Shown here one piece after another: positions 29,938 to 41,984 of a stretch of 64,000 nt of DNA. The stretch is from positions 186,001-250,000 of the forward strand of contig NC_009045.1 of assembly GCF_000209165.1 (NCBI RefSeq), read 5' to 3'. The stretch's first letter is position 1. The number at the start of each line of letters is the position of its first letter. Source of the stretch: Scheffersomyces stipitis CBS 6054 (lineage: Eukaryota > Ascomycota > Pichiomycetes > Serinales > Debaryomycetaceae). The notes under the pieces were generated by a model. It was not told where the DNA came from. It saw only the letters and a program-made list of their open reading frames with translations, and did no database searches. The translations under genes and the position numbers were made by a program.

Positions 29938-30624
29938 TGACAACAAGGAATCTACTGGTTTGCGGTAACGAATGGAATTGGTATACGAATGTAAGAGAGT
30001 GTTCTCTCGGTTCTTTTGTAGAGCTCTCTGCGCTGAAATAGAAGGCAATTGACTCGTTGGAAAACTTACTCGATGCTGAAGTCTTATCGAATTGCACAAC
30101 CAAACTGAAAAATGCAGAAAACTTCTTAATTCACTCCCAGTCAAGAAAGGTCTCGAGAGTAACAAAACTGCTAAAACCAGGCCGTAAGCTCGCGGGCTCT
30201 AGAAGTCCACACAACTTTTGCTTGTTGTTGATCTACAAATAAGTTCGATTGACACTCATCTGTTTTTCGAGAAGAGTAGATGTGTTATATATTTGAGGCA
30301 AGGATCTTTCTGCAGGTGCAGGGGCACAATCACGGTAGACGTGTCATTGTCATTTTGGGAGTCCTTCCTAGTTGAGCCTGATGGCGTTTTGTCACGTCGG
30401 TGTTAAAGGAAAGATGCAAACTACGAGGTTAACAATAGAGCTGATATCGGGGAGAAACTGGAGAAATATAGTATAAATACATATAGTGCAAATATGGCGA
30501 AATGGGTGCAAAAAGTGGATTGCGACTCTGCTCGATTTCCACGTAGAGTCGCGATTTTGGCTATATGCTATTAAACTAGCCAATAAATGGAATATGTGGG
30601 CAAGAATTGAATGGTATACCAGAA

Positions 30625-30656
30625 ATCACCAAGATCCAGATATCACCAAGATCCAG
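30625..30656. repeat. Short direct repeat
   Basis: ATCACCAAGATCCAG is present twice with a 2-bp spacer, about 690 bp upstream of TOP1. It looks like a simple tandem duplication. Confidence 0.7.
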
Positions 30657-31400
30657 AGTACTTTTAACTTCGAGATATCACTATTTATTGTTTACGTATC
30701 GTGGAGAAAGAAATGTCTAGCCTTTAAAATCCTTGCTTGAAGCTCCATTTGTAAGGGTGAAAATTATCAGAAGTAGTTTGCAAATCTTTTGCAAAATCTT
30801 GACTACCAAATTTACTGAAACTAGGGTTGCCAGTTCAAGTCATATTTCTGCCATCACATAACCAGTTGCAAAATTTTTAATATTAATCTGCCGAAAGGCG
30901 GAACCAAAGCTTTTGTTATATTGGCAATAACGGTTGGATGCGAAAGACTTGCTAATGTTAACAAAGCCGTTAATTAGTTTAAAAATTATAACCCAGATCG
31001 ATGTACGATGACGCGGTAAGAAAATTTCGACAAAGGCGGCAGCACGTCGTGAGACGAACCGTCACAACCTCCCAGACAAGAGCATTCAGAACTTTTCTAG
31101 CCGTGAAAATTTATTGCGAACCAAGGCGATGTAGTGGGCCGAGCCGAAACTAGTGTGAAATATTTGTTAGTCATTGTTAGCGAGCACCCCTTGCAAATGG
31201 AATTGCTTCCAATCTTCACTCTAATTTCATCTTGCACTGGGCTCAGTTGCCCCGTTTTTACCTGATGTGCCGTTTTTCAACCGCAGCCTGTTTCGTATAT
31301 TTGAGTGGGACGCAGCAGGAATGCAACTATTGGCGAGGAAAAGAACAACCAAAGTCTGAAGCAAAACAAGATTTCTTTCGACTGCCCCGATTCTGTCAAT

Positions 31401-31407
31401 TGACTCA
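31401..31407. promoter_or_regulatory. Gcn4 consensus site upstream of the permease
   Basis: TGACTCA, a perfect Gcn4 core, about 907 bp before the permease ATG. Amino-acid-starvation control of a basic amino acid permease is plausible but the distance is large. Confidence 0.35.
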
Positions 31408-31554
31408 AATGCCAATGTAAATGAGGTGAAGCTACCCCACGAATCTGTTATCGAAAGATTGATCTAAAACATGTTGGTTGATCAGAGCTCATTTGCAATT
31501 GTTCTCTAAAAGCAACCGTGTGCGATGGGCTCTTTCTCAAATTCCGTTAGGGGT

Positions 31555-31576
31555 CAAGGCATTTCCAAATGCCTTG
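31555..31576. repeat. Near-perfect 22-bp palindrome
   Basis: Arms CAAGGCATTT and AAATGCCTTG are exact reverse complements (10 bp each) around a 2-nt centre CC. It lies about 740 bp upstream of the permease gene and may bind a dimeric regulator. Confidence 0.6.
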
Positions 31577-32218
31577 GAGAGTTCCAGGGCAAGTTCGTAA
31601 ACGGACTGTTCCGTGAAAAGCACGAGACTTAGTCGAGGCATTCTTCACATTGTTAGGCATTCTGCGAACGGCATTGCCCACAGCGAAAAAAGAAATTCGC
31701 GATGAGATTCTGTTTAAGACCTACGTCAAAAAATACTTCAGATTGCAATTTAACTTCACTGGCCAACCAGCTGACAAAACCAGGAGAAGACCATCACCAC
31801 GAATGCCACAGACAACAGCAGACAGCCATCGTAGATAGGATGTACAGCCAAAACCTCAATTGACCAGTTTGCAGTGGTATGGTGACAACAGAAAATTGGA
31901 AACACCCCACTTTTCTTATCTAATTCTTGTCTTCCACTGAAATAAACCAGTTTTTAGTGCAGGTGCTGCTACTCCAGTGGAATATGGAGGGAAGTAAGGC
32001 ATTATTTTCTTGGAAGTACCCGAAGTCATGAATTTGTGGTAGAGATAACGAAGTAAGATTAGCCTTGTGTAGTAATACTAAAAAGAAAGCAACCAATACA
32101 TCCAGTAGATAATTCTTTCTTATTTTGTTTGCCTTGCATTTCTCTATCTAAATTATTATTTTTTGAAAGATTCTAACAATGATTTGAATCCCTACGATTT
32201 CACTTTGAGTTCTCACAT

Positions 32219-32226
32219 TATATAAA
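32219..32226 (+). promoter_or_regulatory. TATA box of the CAN1-type permease
   Basis: TATATAAA lies 95 bp before the ATG at 32314. Confidence 0.65.
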
Positions 32227-32313
32227 CTGTGCCTGTCCCAGATACTTCTTAAGTCCCCTTGTGACTCGAAAAGTGTTTTCCGATTTTTTGTCTAGCTAGT
32301 TAGTGTCATCAAA

Positions 32314-34023
32314 ATGTCAGACTTCGAGAAGAACTCCTCTTCGATCGGCGACTACAGAGACGTTCAATTGAACAACCAGTCTTCGTACAACTCTAACAAA
32401 AAAGAGAAGCAGATCGACTTGTTGGACGACCGTACTTTCGAACAAGAAAATGACTCCAACTCCGAATTCGGTGAAGTCAAGAGATCCTTGAAGGCCAGAC
32501 AGATTTCCATGATTGCCATCGGTGGTACCATTGGAACTGGTCTTTTCATTTCTACTGGTGGTACCCTTGCCGACGCCGGTCCTGTCTCTGCTCTTATTTC
32601 ATTTTTGTTCATGACTACTTTGGCTTTCTCCGTCACTCAATCCTTGGGAGAAATGGCTACTTTGATTCCTGTTTCTGGTTCTTTCACCCAATTCGTCACC
32701 AGATGGTGTTCCCCAGCTTTGGGTGCTGCCAACGGTTGGAACTATTGGTTCTCGTGGGCCATCACTTTCTCATTGGAATTGTCTGTTGTCGGCCAAGTCA
32801 TCCAGAGATGGACCGACGCTGTTCCTCTTGCTGCTTGGATCGCTATCTTCTTCGTCATCTTGACTGTCTTCAACCTCTTCCCTGTTAAGTACTACGGTGA
32901 AGTTGAATTCTGGATTGCTTCCTTAAAGGTTATTTTCGTCTTCATCTGGTTGATCTATGCCTTCATCATGGTGTGTGGTGCTGGTAAGACAGGTCCAATT
33001 GGTTTCAGATACTGGAGAAACCCAGGTCCTTGGGGTCCAGGTATCTTGGTCAGCAGCAACATCAATACCGCCAGATTCTTGGGTTGGTTGTCTTCTTTGA
33101 TCAACGCTGCTTTCACCTTCCAGGGTACTGAATTGGTTGGTATCTCCGCTGGTGAATCTAGCAACCCAAGAAAAACAGTTCCTTCTGCTATCAGAAAGGT
33201 CTTGTTCAGAATCTTGGTTTTCTACGTCTTGTGTATGTTGTTCATTGGTTTGTTGGTTCCTTACGATGATCCAAAGTTGGCCGGCAACGACGGAACTTAC
33301 ACTGCTTCCTCTCCTTTCATTATTGCCATTCAAAACTGTGGAACCAAGGGTTTACCAGATGTTTACAACGCTGTCATCTTGGTCACAATCATCTCAGCTG
33401 CCAACTCCAACGTGTACTGTGGCTCTCGTATCTTGTACGGTCTTGCCCAATCCGGTGTTGCTCCAAAATTCTTTAAGTTCACAAGCAAGCAAGGTGTTCC
33501 AATTGTTGCCGTTCTTTTCACTGCTGCCTTTGGTTCTTTAGGTTTCTTGGCCACTTCCAGCCAGGGTAACAATGCATTCAACTGGTTGTTGAACATCACT
33601 GCCACTTCTGGTTTGATTGCCTGGGGTTGGATTTCCTTCACTCACATCAGATTCATGAACATCTTGAAGTCAAGAAACATCTCAAGAGACTCGTTGCCAT
33701 TCAAGGCTAGATGGTGTCCAGTCAATGCTTACTATGCTTGTATCACTATCTTCATCTTGGTATTCGTTCAAGGTTTCTCTGTCTTCTGGGACTTCAACGC
33801 TACAGACTTCTTCACCGCCTACGTTTCGGTTATTCTTTTTGTCGCCTGCTACATCGTGTTCCACTTCATCTTCAACGGTAAGAAGTCGATGAGCGTCAGG
33901 TCTCTCTTAATTCCATTAGACGAATGTGACATCGACTCTGGTGTCAGAGAAATTGACGAAATGGAATGGGAAGAAGAAGAACCAAAGAACTTGTGGGACA
34001 AGTTCTGGAATTTGATTGCCTAA
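32314..34023 (+). CDS. CAN1: Basic amino acid permease (Can1/Lyp1/Alp1 type)
   Basis: Plasma-membrane proton symporter of the yeast amino acid transporter (YAT) family, 569 residues. A hydrophilic N-terminus (~1-60) with several Lys residues that could be ubiquitinated precedes about 12 transmembrane segments. The first helix begins [18 protein letters not shown], the family's substrate-backbone site; [19 protein letters not shown] and [10 protein letters not shown] follow. The tail, with [15 protein letters not shown] and PKNLWDKFW, is the signature of the Can1/Lyp1/Alp1 branch rather than Gap1 or Agp1. Codon use is strongly biased. Whether arginine or lysine is the main substrate cannot be told. 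It is convergent with SUN41. Confidence 0.9.
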   Translation: MSDFEKNSSSIGDYRDVQLNNQSSYNSNKKEKQIDLLDDRTFEQENDSNSEFGEVKRSLKARQISMIAIGGTIGTGLFISTGGTLADAGPVSALISFLFMTTLAFSVTQSLGEMATLIPVSGSFTQFVTRWCSPALGAANGWNYWFSWAITFSLELSVVGQVIQRWTDAVPLAAWIAIFFVILTVFNLFPVKYYGEVEFWIASLKVIFVFIWLIYAFIMVCGAGKTGPIGFRYWRNPGPWGPGILVSSNINTARFLGWLSSLINAAFTFQGTELVGISAGESSNPRKTVPSAIRKVLFRILVFYVLCMLFIGLLVPYDDPKLAGNDGTYTASSPFIIAIQNCGTKGLPDVYNAVILVTIISAANSNVYCGSRILYGLAQSGVAPKFFKFTSKQGVPIVAVLFTAAFGSLGFLATSSQGNNAFNWLLNITATSGLIAWGWISFTHIRFMNILKSRNISRDSLPFKARWCPVNAYYACITIFILVFVQGFSVFWDFNATDFFTAYVSVILFVACYIVFHFIFNGKKSMSVRSLLIPLDECDIDSGVREIDEMEWEEEEPKNLWDKFWNLIA

Positions 34024-34442
34024 ACAATTGGCTTCACATACTTTCACACTTTCATATCATCTTTCATTTCGACTCTAATAATTTCAGCATTGTATTTTTA
34101 GTTATATTTAATTCGCATGTGTCCAAAATAATTTATTGTAGATGACATTCTTGTTTGATATGTCTAGATGAACCCTGTACAAGGCAACATTAACGCCTCC
34201 AGATATGTCAGGATGAAATAATTCCTTGCTTAAACAGTTTTTACGGGCTTGGACTCACTTAATCAACTTTACAAAGGCATGTGCCAACTATTGAAACAAC
34301 ATTCATTATAATATACAAAAACCAGTTTTGCCTGGCTTAAGAGAGAAAGAAATACAGATACAGCAGGAAATTCCCGCTTGTGATAAATGATCAAAAAAAC
34401 AAAATTGAATATCTTGCTCTGGGATATATGGAATTTCTTTTA
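34024..34442. other. Convergent 3' region, CAN1-type permease and SUN41
   Basis: About 420 bp, AT-rich, expected to hold both 3' UTRs. No gene or repeat seen. Confidence 0.5.
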
Positions 34443-35615
34443 TCAGTTGTACAAGACAAACTTGGCGGTACCGGAAGTAACACCAACGGTACAACCATCA
34501 GAACCACCACCGTTATACTTACCATTACTGTAAGTACATTGACCACTGACAGAAGAAGAACCGTCGGCGACAATCTTAACCTTGAAGTTTAATGAGTCGT
34601 AGTTGTTAGGGTTTGGAATCAAAGACAAATAAGCAATACCGTTGGCGTAACCGGCACCAAAGTTCAAAGGAGCCCAGTTACCAATACCAGACCCTGGAGT
34701 ACCCCAGACACAACCGTCGGTCCAGGATACACCTGCATTGTTGACATAGTATTGAGCAGAAGTGGAACCACCTTTCCAGGTGTAGTAGCTCAGTTGGTCA
34801 ACGACGGTGATCAACGACGAGGATCCTCCATTGACAACAGTAGGAATAACCATGTTTTCGGTACCTGGGTAGTCAGTTCTACAGATAGCTACAGTTTGAG
34901 ACAATTGGTTTTCGACTGAAGCCTTGTCAACACCCCATTCACACAAGTAATTGGATCTGGAGTTGGTCTTGTACAATTTTCCGTTCTTACAGAGTAAACC
35001 ACCAACGGAAACACCGTTGGCTGGCTGGCTGTCTGGCCATTGGGTCTTGGACATACCCGATTGACAGGCGTAGGAACAGTACGAACCTTCTCTACAGTTT
35101 CCACCGGTGGAAGTGTCCGAGTTGTAGATACCAGACCATCCACCAAATCCTAAGTGGTCCAAGGAAATGACACCCTGACCGGCTGGGAAAGTGGAACAGG
35201 AGTAAACACCATCTGGGAATTCGGTGGATGGGTTTTGGAAAGCACCCAAGTCACCGGCGATACCTCCAGAGGACGAGAAGGATTGGGTTTCAGCAGCGGC
35301 GGAAGAGGTGGAAGTCTGAACTTGAACAGAAGAAGACGACGATGAAGACGAAGAGGAGGAGCTTGGAACAGGGGCTGGAGACAGAGACGTTTCGAGTTCT
35401 GTTTCGACGGCCTTTTGCTGAGCTGCACTGGTTTCGACTGGGTCACCGTTAGCGTTGACGGTGACGGTGACGTAGGCATAGTCGTAAACGACAGCACGTT
35501 TATGCTTGTGGTGGCCGTGGAACACCTTGGTAGTACAGTCTGGGTCTGCTTGAGCAGCCGGAGCAGCAGCAGTGAGAGCTGCGAAAGCAATAATAGCAGC
35601 TTTGGAGAACTTCAT
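34443..35615 (-). CDS. SUN41: SUN-family cell-wall beta-glucosidase-like protein
   Basis: A secreted cell-wall protein of the fungal SUN family (glycoside hydrolase family 132; Sim1, Sun4, Uth1, Nca3), involved in septation and wall remodelling. The 390-residue product has a signal peptide (1-23), a HGHHKHKR Kex2-type cleavage site at residues 33-40, a Ser/Thr-rich linker with a 12-residue serine run, and the C-terminal SUN domain. That domain carries the family signature Cys174-X5-Cys180-X3-Cys184-X24-Cys209 exactly. Codon bias is strong. The start is the ATG at 35613-35615. A perfect TACTAAC lies just upstream, so a 5'-UTR intron is possible. Assignment to SUN41 rather than SIM1 is by resemblance only. 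Confidence 0.92.
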   Translation of the reverse strand: MKFSKAAIIAFAALTAAAPAAQADPDCTTKVFHGHHKHKRAVVYDYAYVTVTVNANGDPVETSAAQQKAVETELETSLSPAPVPSSSSSSSSSSSSVQVQTSTSSAAAETQSFSSSGGIAGDLGAFQNPSTEFPDGVYSCSTFPAGQGVISLDHLGFGGWSGIYNSDTSTGGNCREGSYCSYACQSGMSKTQWPDSQPANGVSVGGLLCKNGKLYKTNSRSNYLCEWGVDKASVENQLSQTVAICRTDYPGTENMVIPTVVNGGSSSLITVVDQLSYYTWKGGSTSAQYYVNNAGVSWTDGCVWGTPGSGIGNWAPLNFGAGYANGIAYLSLIPNPNNYDSLNFKVKIVADGSSSVSGQCTYSNGKYNGGGSDGCTVGVTSGTAKFVLYN

Positions 35616-36266
35616 TGCACAGCGTTAAGGAGCGACTAGATTGGGAACTGTTAGTATTGAAGATGAGGAAAAGAAGAAGAGTGGATGGAAAACTAACAAA
35701 AGTGTCTGAAAGAAAATATGTGACGAGCTAAGCGAGAGTTGATTTAGGATTTGAGTGAAAATTGTGCAGCAGGCAGATCGTGGTTGAAGGAGCTGCGCAT
35801 TGCCCTGAAACACTTGGCTGCCGACAATGGAATTGCACAGTAGTGCAAGGTTGTGTATTCTGCACCAGGTGGGCTATCGAGGCTACATGGCTTAAGCAAA
35901 TTCACCCATATGACACCATCATATTGTTGGAGGGATTGCCATTCGCACCACTTCCTGACGAACTCAACCAGATGTAAACAATCAACAGTGCGATGTGAAA
36001 TCGGCAAGCGCGACAGACTGCAGACACCAGTTATACACAGGAGAAGACGCGAAAACCAGCCTACGCCACTGCACACAAACATACAACACAGCCAATATAC
36101 AGAATTTCAGATATACAGACAAAAAGAAGGAGGTGGCCATGCAGACAAAAACAACCGGTCGGGCTCCGGTCTGCGGACACAAAACCGAATTTGGCCGCCA
36201 ACCACTTCCGAGGACTATGATTCACAGCCAGCAGGACAGCCAGCACCAAAACAGCCACCACTAAAC

Positions 36267-36309
36267 CAGCCCTGTCGGCCAGCACTCCAACGGCCGGCAG
36301 CCAGGGCTG
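36267..36309. repeat. GC-rich nested inverted repeat
   Basis: CAGCCCTG (36267-36274) pairs with CAGGGCTG (36302-36309), and inside it CGGCC (36276-36280) pairs with GGCCG (36292-36296). It stands in a locally GC-rich stretch about 650-700 bp upstream of SUN41. Confidence 0.5.
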
Positions 36310-37330
36310 TGATTTCCGGTGATCGGCACATATCCGGGGGCGGACATTACTCTGCTTGCCAATACTGTTGAACTGCGAGGCGAGCTGGTGTAAACACCAG
36401 ATGGGGTACTGAAATGTGGAAGCCAATCGGCGGATAAGGCAGAGCCAACGCAGAGGAAGGGGTGAAGTGTGGAGCTTGAAAAATTTCAAACTGGAGCAGG
36501 CAATCTGGGTAGCTGGTCTGGATAGCAAGGATCGGAAGTGAAAGCGAAGAAGTCTGCGAATTCTAACGGTCTCAGTAATGTAGCAAAATTGCTTGAAACA
36601 GAGCCGTGCAATCAATTCAATCAATTTACTCCACAGTCTTCTTAGAATTTTCCTATCCTTAAAGTCCTTCTGTATGAATTCTTCCACTATCAATTGTACT
36701 TCAACTCTCCTACTAGCCCATCTTCTCGTGCTAGCGATTCTTTCTCCAGTCCCGCTTACTCTCTGCTGAGCCAAATTGCTTCAGATCCGACAATTCTCAT
36801 ACCTCTCAAACTTCACTCCGATTTCTACTCAAACCTCCCGGTTTCACTTCATTTCTGGCTATTTTCGTCTCTATCTTTTTCTTCAATTTTCCATTTCTCA
36901 TTCAATCAGTACATACCAGAGGCAACAACTTGGATTTAAAGGAGTGACTAAGTTGGTTGACCACGTTAATATAATCTAGGAATACAAAAGTGTTTGACAA
37001 ATAAAACAATCTCTATTAAATTTTTAACCAAAAATTTGCCCAGGATAACCCACCTATATATGACTTGCCTTTAGTAGAATTTAACAACCTGGTCAGTGCC
37101 GTCTGACTCAGTAGATTCTGAAACCAGCAGCTTATGCTTGTTGTGCCAAAAACGACTTCCGGTTATGGTTTCTAGGCACTTCCGGCACCTAGGGCAACTA
37201 TTTCCGACCATAAACAAATCCCTTGTACGCTTTCGACAATGCTATGCTCGCTTTGGGAGCGACCCACTGAGGCTGGACCGTTTTGTATGGGAAGCACGTG
37301 ACCACGAATTTCAGTCCCCCAAAACCAGCT

Positions 37331-37372
37331 AACCTGCAATGGTTCTCCTGTCATTGGAGGCAATTGCAGGTT
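37331..37372. repeat. Compound hairpin, 10-bp outer stem
   Basis: AACCTGCAAT (37331-37340) and ATTGCAGGTT (37363-37372) are exact reverse complements; within the loop CTCC and GGAG can pair too. Arms of this length at this spacing can arise by chance in 64 kb. Confidence 0.45.
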
Positions 37373-40300
37373 TGTATCCTTTTCTGGAAGCTTGCCGTCC
37401 TATCCTACATACAAGACAAATGCATTTTTCTGTTGCATTATTTTATCACAGAACCACTAGCCGATACTTTTTTCGTATATCGCTAGCGGCAACTCTGGCA
37501 ACAAGGCTAGAATTTTCCCGCGTTATTATGAGCTCTACGCAGAAATTGAAAAATACCGACTTGTGACACCCATACATGATAACTCTCAGTGCACATTGTT
37601 CGATCTTCACTTCTCTCGCATAACTTCCCATCATATTGCAGCTCGTCTTGCAAGTAATTTATGTTGCATGGCAGGTCGTGTCATCGAAATTTATTCAATA
37701 CCGTTCGTTGGAAGTTGGAGGTTGAGGTATTTCTTAGCACCGATTTCACCATTTTCATTTCATGAGGCGGAACGAAACTATCGCCGAAATTTTCAGATAC
37801 TGTTCCTATCGGCTCATCGTTTTGGACCATCTCAGAAACTGAATGTCGGACCATATCTCTCAATGATCATCTATTTCACCACTGAACTGAATAAGGTGCA
37901 CCGCAAATCGTGGAAAACCCTCCGCAAAGTCGGCGGATCAAAAAAATTATTCATATTATCAACATTTTTTCATATTTTTCGTCCATTTTAGCTACTTGTA
38001 AAAAGCATCCTAAGTTCTCCGAAACATACGTATTAGTACATGGATTTCACCAAGACATATTGCTACATTCAGTATCTCATCTGGTTCAATGCTCATTTTG
38101 TACAACTGACCAAGCACTTAGAAAATATCTCTGTGCCTGGTCGTGCTCTACAGAGCCAGTTGCTAGTCAATTTCGTGCTACCCTTCATCCCAGCAGTGTA
38201 AAATTTAATATTTCCTACAATTCGCTGAATAAAGCCGTTCCTGTCTCCAATACATGGCCCCCTGAAATTTTAAAAAATCAGCTCATTACCTGAACATTAT
38301 TTGGATCGAGCTGCCAAGCTGAACTTGCACAACTCTTAATGAAGTAACTGTTTGATCTTGTTTGAAATGATGTCAACAGCCGTCTTGTAGAACACATCTT
38401 ATTTTTTGTCACAATTCTGGTTCCCCTGTCCCCTACGTTTTGTTATGCACTTGGCCAACCATTTTCTAACCAAGGCGGGTTAACTACTTGATCCTTACAG
38501 ATTCGTACACTATATGTAATCTTCTGCCTGTAGATGTATACAAGCTCACCTTCAACATTCGCCTTACAGCAAGCAACTTTATTTGCAGCTTCTTTTTTGC
38601 GAACCCCTTAGTCTTGACTAAAGCTGGTAATTCTAGCAAAATAAGCAATGCTAAAATGAATTATTTTCATGGAACAGAATAGGAGGGGACTCTGAGCAAA
38701 CAGGATTACAAATCACCTTACGAGACTTTCTAAGAGGAGAACGATTGAATTGCTTACCACCATGACAAGTTGCATTGAATTGAGATTTTATTATTTCAAT
38801 TGTGGAGTTGGCATCTGATAAGTAGAAGACTCAAATACATAGAAATTACTATTCTGGGAATTCACAAAATCTAGTGGGACAAAGCGGCTATAAGATCACC
38901 CGCATAGATACTGTACAATTTTACGGACAAGCTCATAACTCCTAGGCGGAAAATGTTATCCACAAAGATTATACCTTTTGCCCATCAGCAATTGTCTTCA
39001 AATATAGGATTAGCCAAAAGAACCATTGTATCAACTCAATAGCCTTCAGTAAATGCTTGTTTAATTCATTTCAAAGTGAATTTAACAAAATGGACGAACG
39101 GTTCAGTGGACTTGACGACGATAGAGTTTCGTCAAAAGCCAGAATGAAATTTGCAATCAAGCACACTGCACAGCATATAGTTTGTTATGGCCCATTGAGT
39201 TCTTTTTGGGACAAACATTGTCGAATATGGAAACTAAATCTTCCTCTCTTGATTTAATTTGTTTATCACCCAATACCTCCAACGGAATAACTTGTCAAGG
39301 AACTGTTTGGGCATTCCATAACTATCACAGGCTTCCTTTTTACAGGTTCTGGCTCGCCTCTACCGAGTTCTTCTCTTTCATGTGATGCTTCTTGGCGTGG
39401 AAAATGACTTATATACAGTACTTATGTATGTTTCTGGTAAACGAAAAGTTGCATTAAGCTTTTTTATCCTGACACACTTTATTTCCTGATAACGTATGAA
39501 GTGAAAAAAATATAGACTTTAACCATACATAAAACAAAGGAATATGAAAGGCAGTTAGATTAGGGTCCAAGCCGGGGCTCGTAGCGTCTACTTTACCCTG
39601 GTCCCCTGTTGACGCAGCTGACATGATGTATTCATTATTTCCATAAACGAGCAGGCTTGTTCCCTGCGCACAACTGCCTTTTTTTCAACTTTCGGAGATC
39701 GAACAAATATCTCCTTTCAGGATTTCTGATTTCCATATTGGTGAAATCAATTTGAGTAAAACTTCCACCACGGATATCTGAACAAATGTTAAATCAAATG
39801 GCACGGGCGAGGGAAGTTTCCAGTCTTGACTATTGCTGAAACTGGGAAATATACCAAGGGATTATTGAGTTAAAGGAACTACTATCACCGTGCACATTTC
39901 CATAAGAGCTGCATACAGACAATAAAACTCACCAAGTGCATGTAAAACTTCAGATTCCGTTTCTCCCCGACCGAGGTACCCTTGATTGGTACCTTAGACG
40001 GTTGAAGTAGACCAGGAGACAAGACAACGAAAGGGTTTCATGTAGGAGACAAGATATATTTCCTTAGAATAGAGATTGGCAATGTTAGTCTTGAAGCTGA
40101 AATTGCAGCTCATTGTCTGGAGATGGAAATATACGTAGCTACAGCATGTTTGCCTCTTACGTACAGCGATTTCATGCCGATGAACATGTTTCGTAACTCC
40201 TCATTGTTCTATGAAATGATTGAATATCGCTTGACTGCAGTTGCAGTTGTGATTGACCTAAGGTGCTTACTCGGTTTTAGGTTTCGGCTAGTAGAACCTG

Positions 40301-41816
40301 TTTCCTTTTTTCCAGCTTTAGAGTTGCAATGATTTTCACTCAGAAGCTGCTTCGAACGACAATGAAAAATCAACACAAATGATTCAGGAAATTGAAGAGT
40401 AAAGCTTTGGATTCTGAATATGATGAAAAAAATCTTAGGAAGCACCTAACTCACTCCAATAAAAGATAAACAATAATCGAATAAGGCAATAAACTTGCTA
40501 GCTACTATCTGCAAGTGAAGAGTTGTCTATTATTGTAGGTAAAAATCTTGGTGAGATCTTACAACTGTGCAAGTGTTACGAATGCTTGCAAGGAAAACAA
40601 TTCTCCCGGACGCCAGTCATGCTGAAGTTCCGCTAAAAAATATTCATGCTGGTGCCCATTCTACCAAAAGATTCAAGTAAGAATCGGAAAAAGAGATAAA
40701 GTTTAGAGCCAATTTTTTTTTGAGTATGGCCACCTCATGGAAGCCAACATGACATAAAACCCTTTAAAAAACCTTAACCTGTAAAAAAATTAAATCGCTT
40801 CCTGTATTTAACAATATGTCTGGTTAGCCGAATGCTTCTAGAATTTATGTAGGGCAATGGGGGTTTAGGAAGTTTTGCAAAAAAAAAAAACGAATTTCAT
40901 ACATATGCGAAACGGGACTCCCAACAAGGGCGCATATCAAATTGGAACTCTAAACTCATTTATTTTTACTGCATGTTTATATTATTTAAGTATGTTCCGT
41001 ATTTTTGTATGCACATATATTTTTTGTTCTTACTCCCTTAGTCTTTTATGGAAAGGACTTGGTTGAAAGCTGAAGAAAAGTAATACCAATCTAAGCGTTC
41101 CAGTGATGAACTGATTTAAACTGATTTAGAAATGTTTTATTGTTTTGATTCATGTTGGAATTTTTTACATGATGATGCTTTTTTCCTCCTGGTCGTATCC
41201 TGGATATTGCTTATTTTTCGCTACCGGACCTTTTTTTTGACCCTGAAAGGGCCCTTCCAAGTTTGCTTTACTTAGTATTCTAAGTTATTTTCTTACATTT
41301 GATTTGATATTCAATACATCTTTCGCCAATGCTGAATCAAAAGTAAGCAATTGTTTTTCGTTTAATTTAAATTCGCAGTGCAACTCTCACGTGTAGGAAC
41401 TTCTTTCCAAAAACTATGTAGGGTCTTTCCTGATTGTACGAAGGCATTCAGGGAACAGAACAAACACGATCGTCTATATCATTCTAATCTCACAACTTCA
41501 GGTATTTCTTGTGCATTACCCTCTTAAATAATATTGGAATATATTTTTTGCCTTACCTAAAAATAAAATAAAATATTATTTAAATATTTTCCCTCACTTC
41601 TTAATGTCTTCTATAGTCTAAATCTGACCCTTCAAAGATATATAACTTATAGGTAATTTTCGATTTTAATTTTTTTTTGGCTACAAATATCTTGCTAAAA
41701 CTTCCAATACTTTCACGCCTTAGTTGTTCTCCGTCAACTAACCTCATTAGGTTTTTCCTGATATCTTAGTGTTCTGTGACTTAGGCGACTGCGAACAGTT
41801 ACAAAGCAATCCAAAA

Positions 41817-41830
41817 TATATATATATATA
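41817..41830. promoter_or_regulatory. TATA-like AT run before the zinc-module regulator
   Basis: Seven TA dinucleotides in a row, 155-168 bp before the ATG at 41985. This is the best TATA candidate of the gene. Confidence 0.45.
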
Positions 41831-41984
41831 GGTCAAATCTAGGAAGATCTACACCAGAGAATTTTGTGATAAAGTTACACTAACAATACAACACTATAAA
41901 TCCTAAGTTTAATTCTTATCCTTCCAACATTACTATCATTCTCTTATAATATCCTTCAGCTTCTAACTAATATAATAAAGTACA

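Larger units (their letters stand above)
29938..32313. other. Long divergent intergenic region, TOP1 and CAN1-type permease
   Basis: About 2.4 kb. It contains a 15-bp direct repeat (ATCACCAAGATCCAG at 30625-30639 and 30642-30656), a perfect Gcn4 core (31401-31407), a 22-bp dyad (31555-31576), a GATA-type CTTATC (31915-31920) and the permease TATA box. Short frames here lack coding character. The first ~230 bp include the open N-terminal extension of TOP1, which I do not consider translated. Confidence 0.5.
35616..41984. other. 6.4-kb gene-poor region upstream of the first zinc-module regulator
   Basis: No convincing gene in 6,369 bp. The first ~800 bp are relatively GC-rich, with overlapping open frames on both strands (35853-36371 plus, 36061-36774 minus) that show no family signal; the rest is AT-rich and stop-filled. 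Frames at 37563-37991 and 37910-38293 lack codon bias, and the first lacks an ATG. Structures seen: hairpins at 36267-36309, 37331-37372 and 39974-39994, E-boxes at 37295 and 41388, an AT-rich 12-bp inverted repeat (41524-41535 and 41572-41583) and a TATA run before the regulator. No retrotransposon coding or LTR pair was seen. Confidence 0.55.

Noticed and set aside
29938..30165. 76-codon N-terminal extension of TOP1
   Set aside because: The Top1 family starts near MSSSEDE; the extension has no family resemblance and is better explained as 5' leader.
36061..36774. 237-codon minus-strand open frame (and an overlapping 172-codon plus frame at 35853-36371)
   Set aside because: Both strands are open because the stretch is GC-rich. 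No codon bias, family motif or domain; the product is Arg/Leu/Cys-rich in the manner of chance frames.
37563..38293. Two overlapping frames of 142 and 127 codons that might be a decayed gene
   Set aside because: The first has no ATG, neither shows codon bias, and no recognisable motif connects them.
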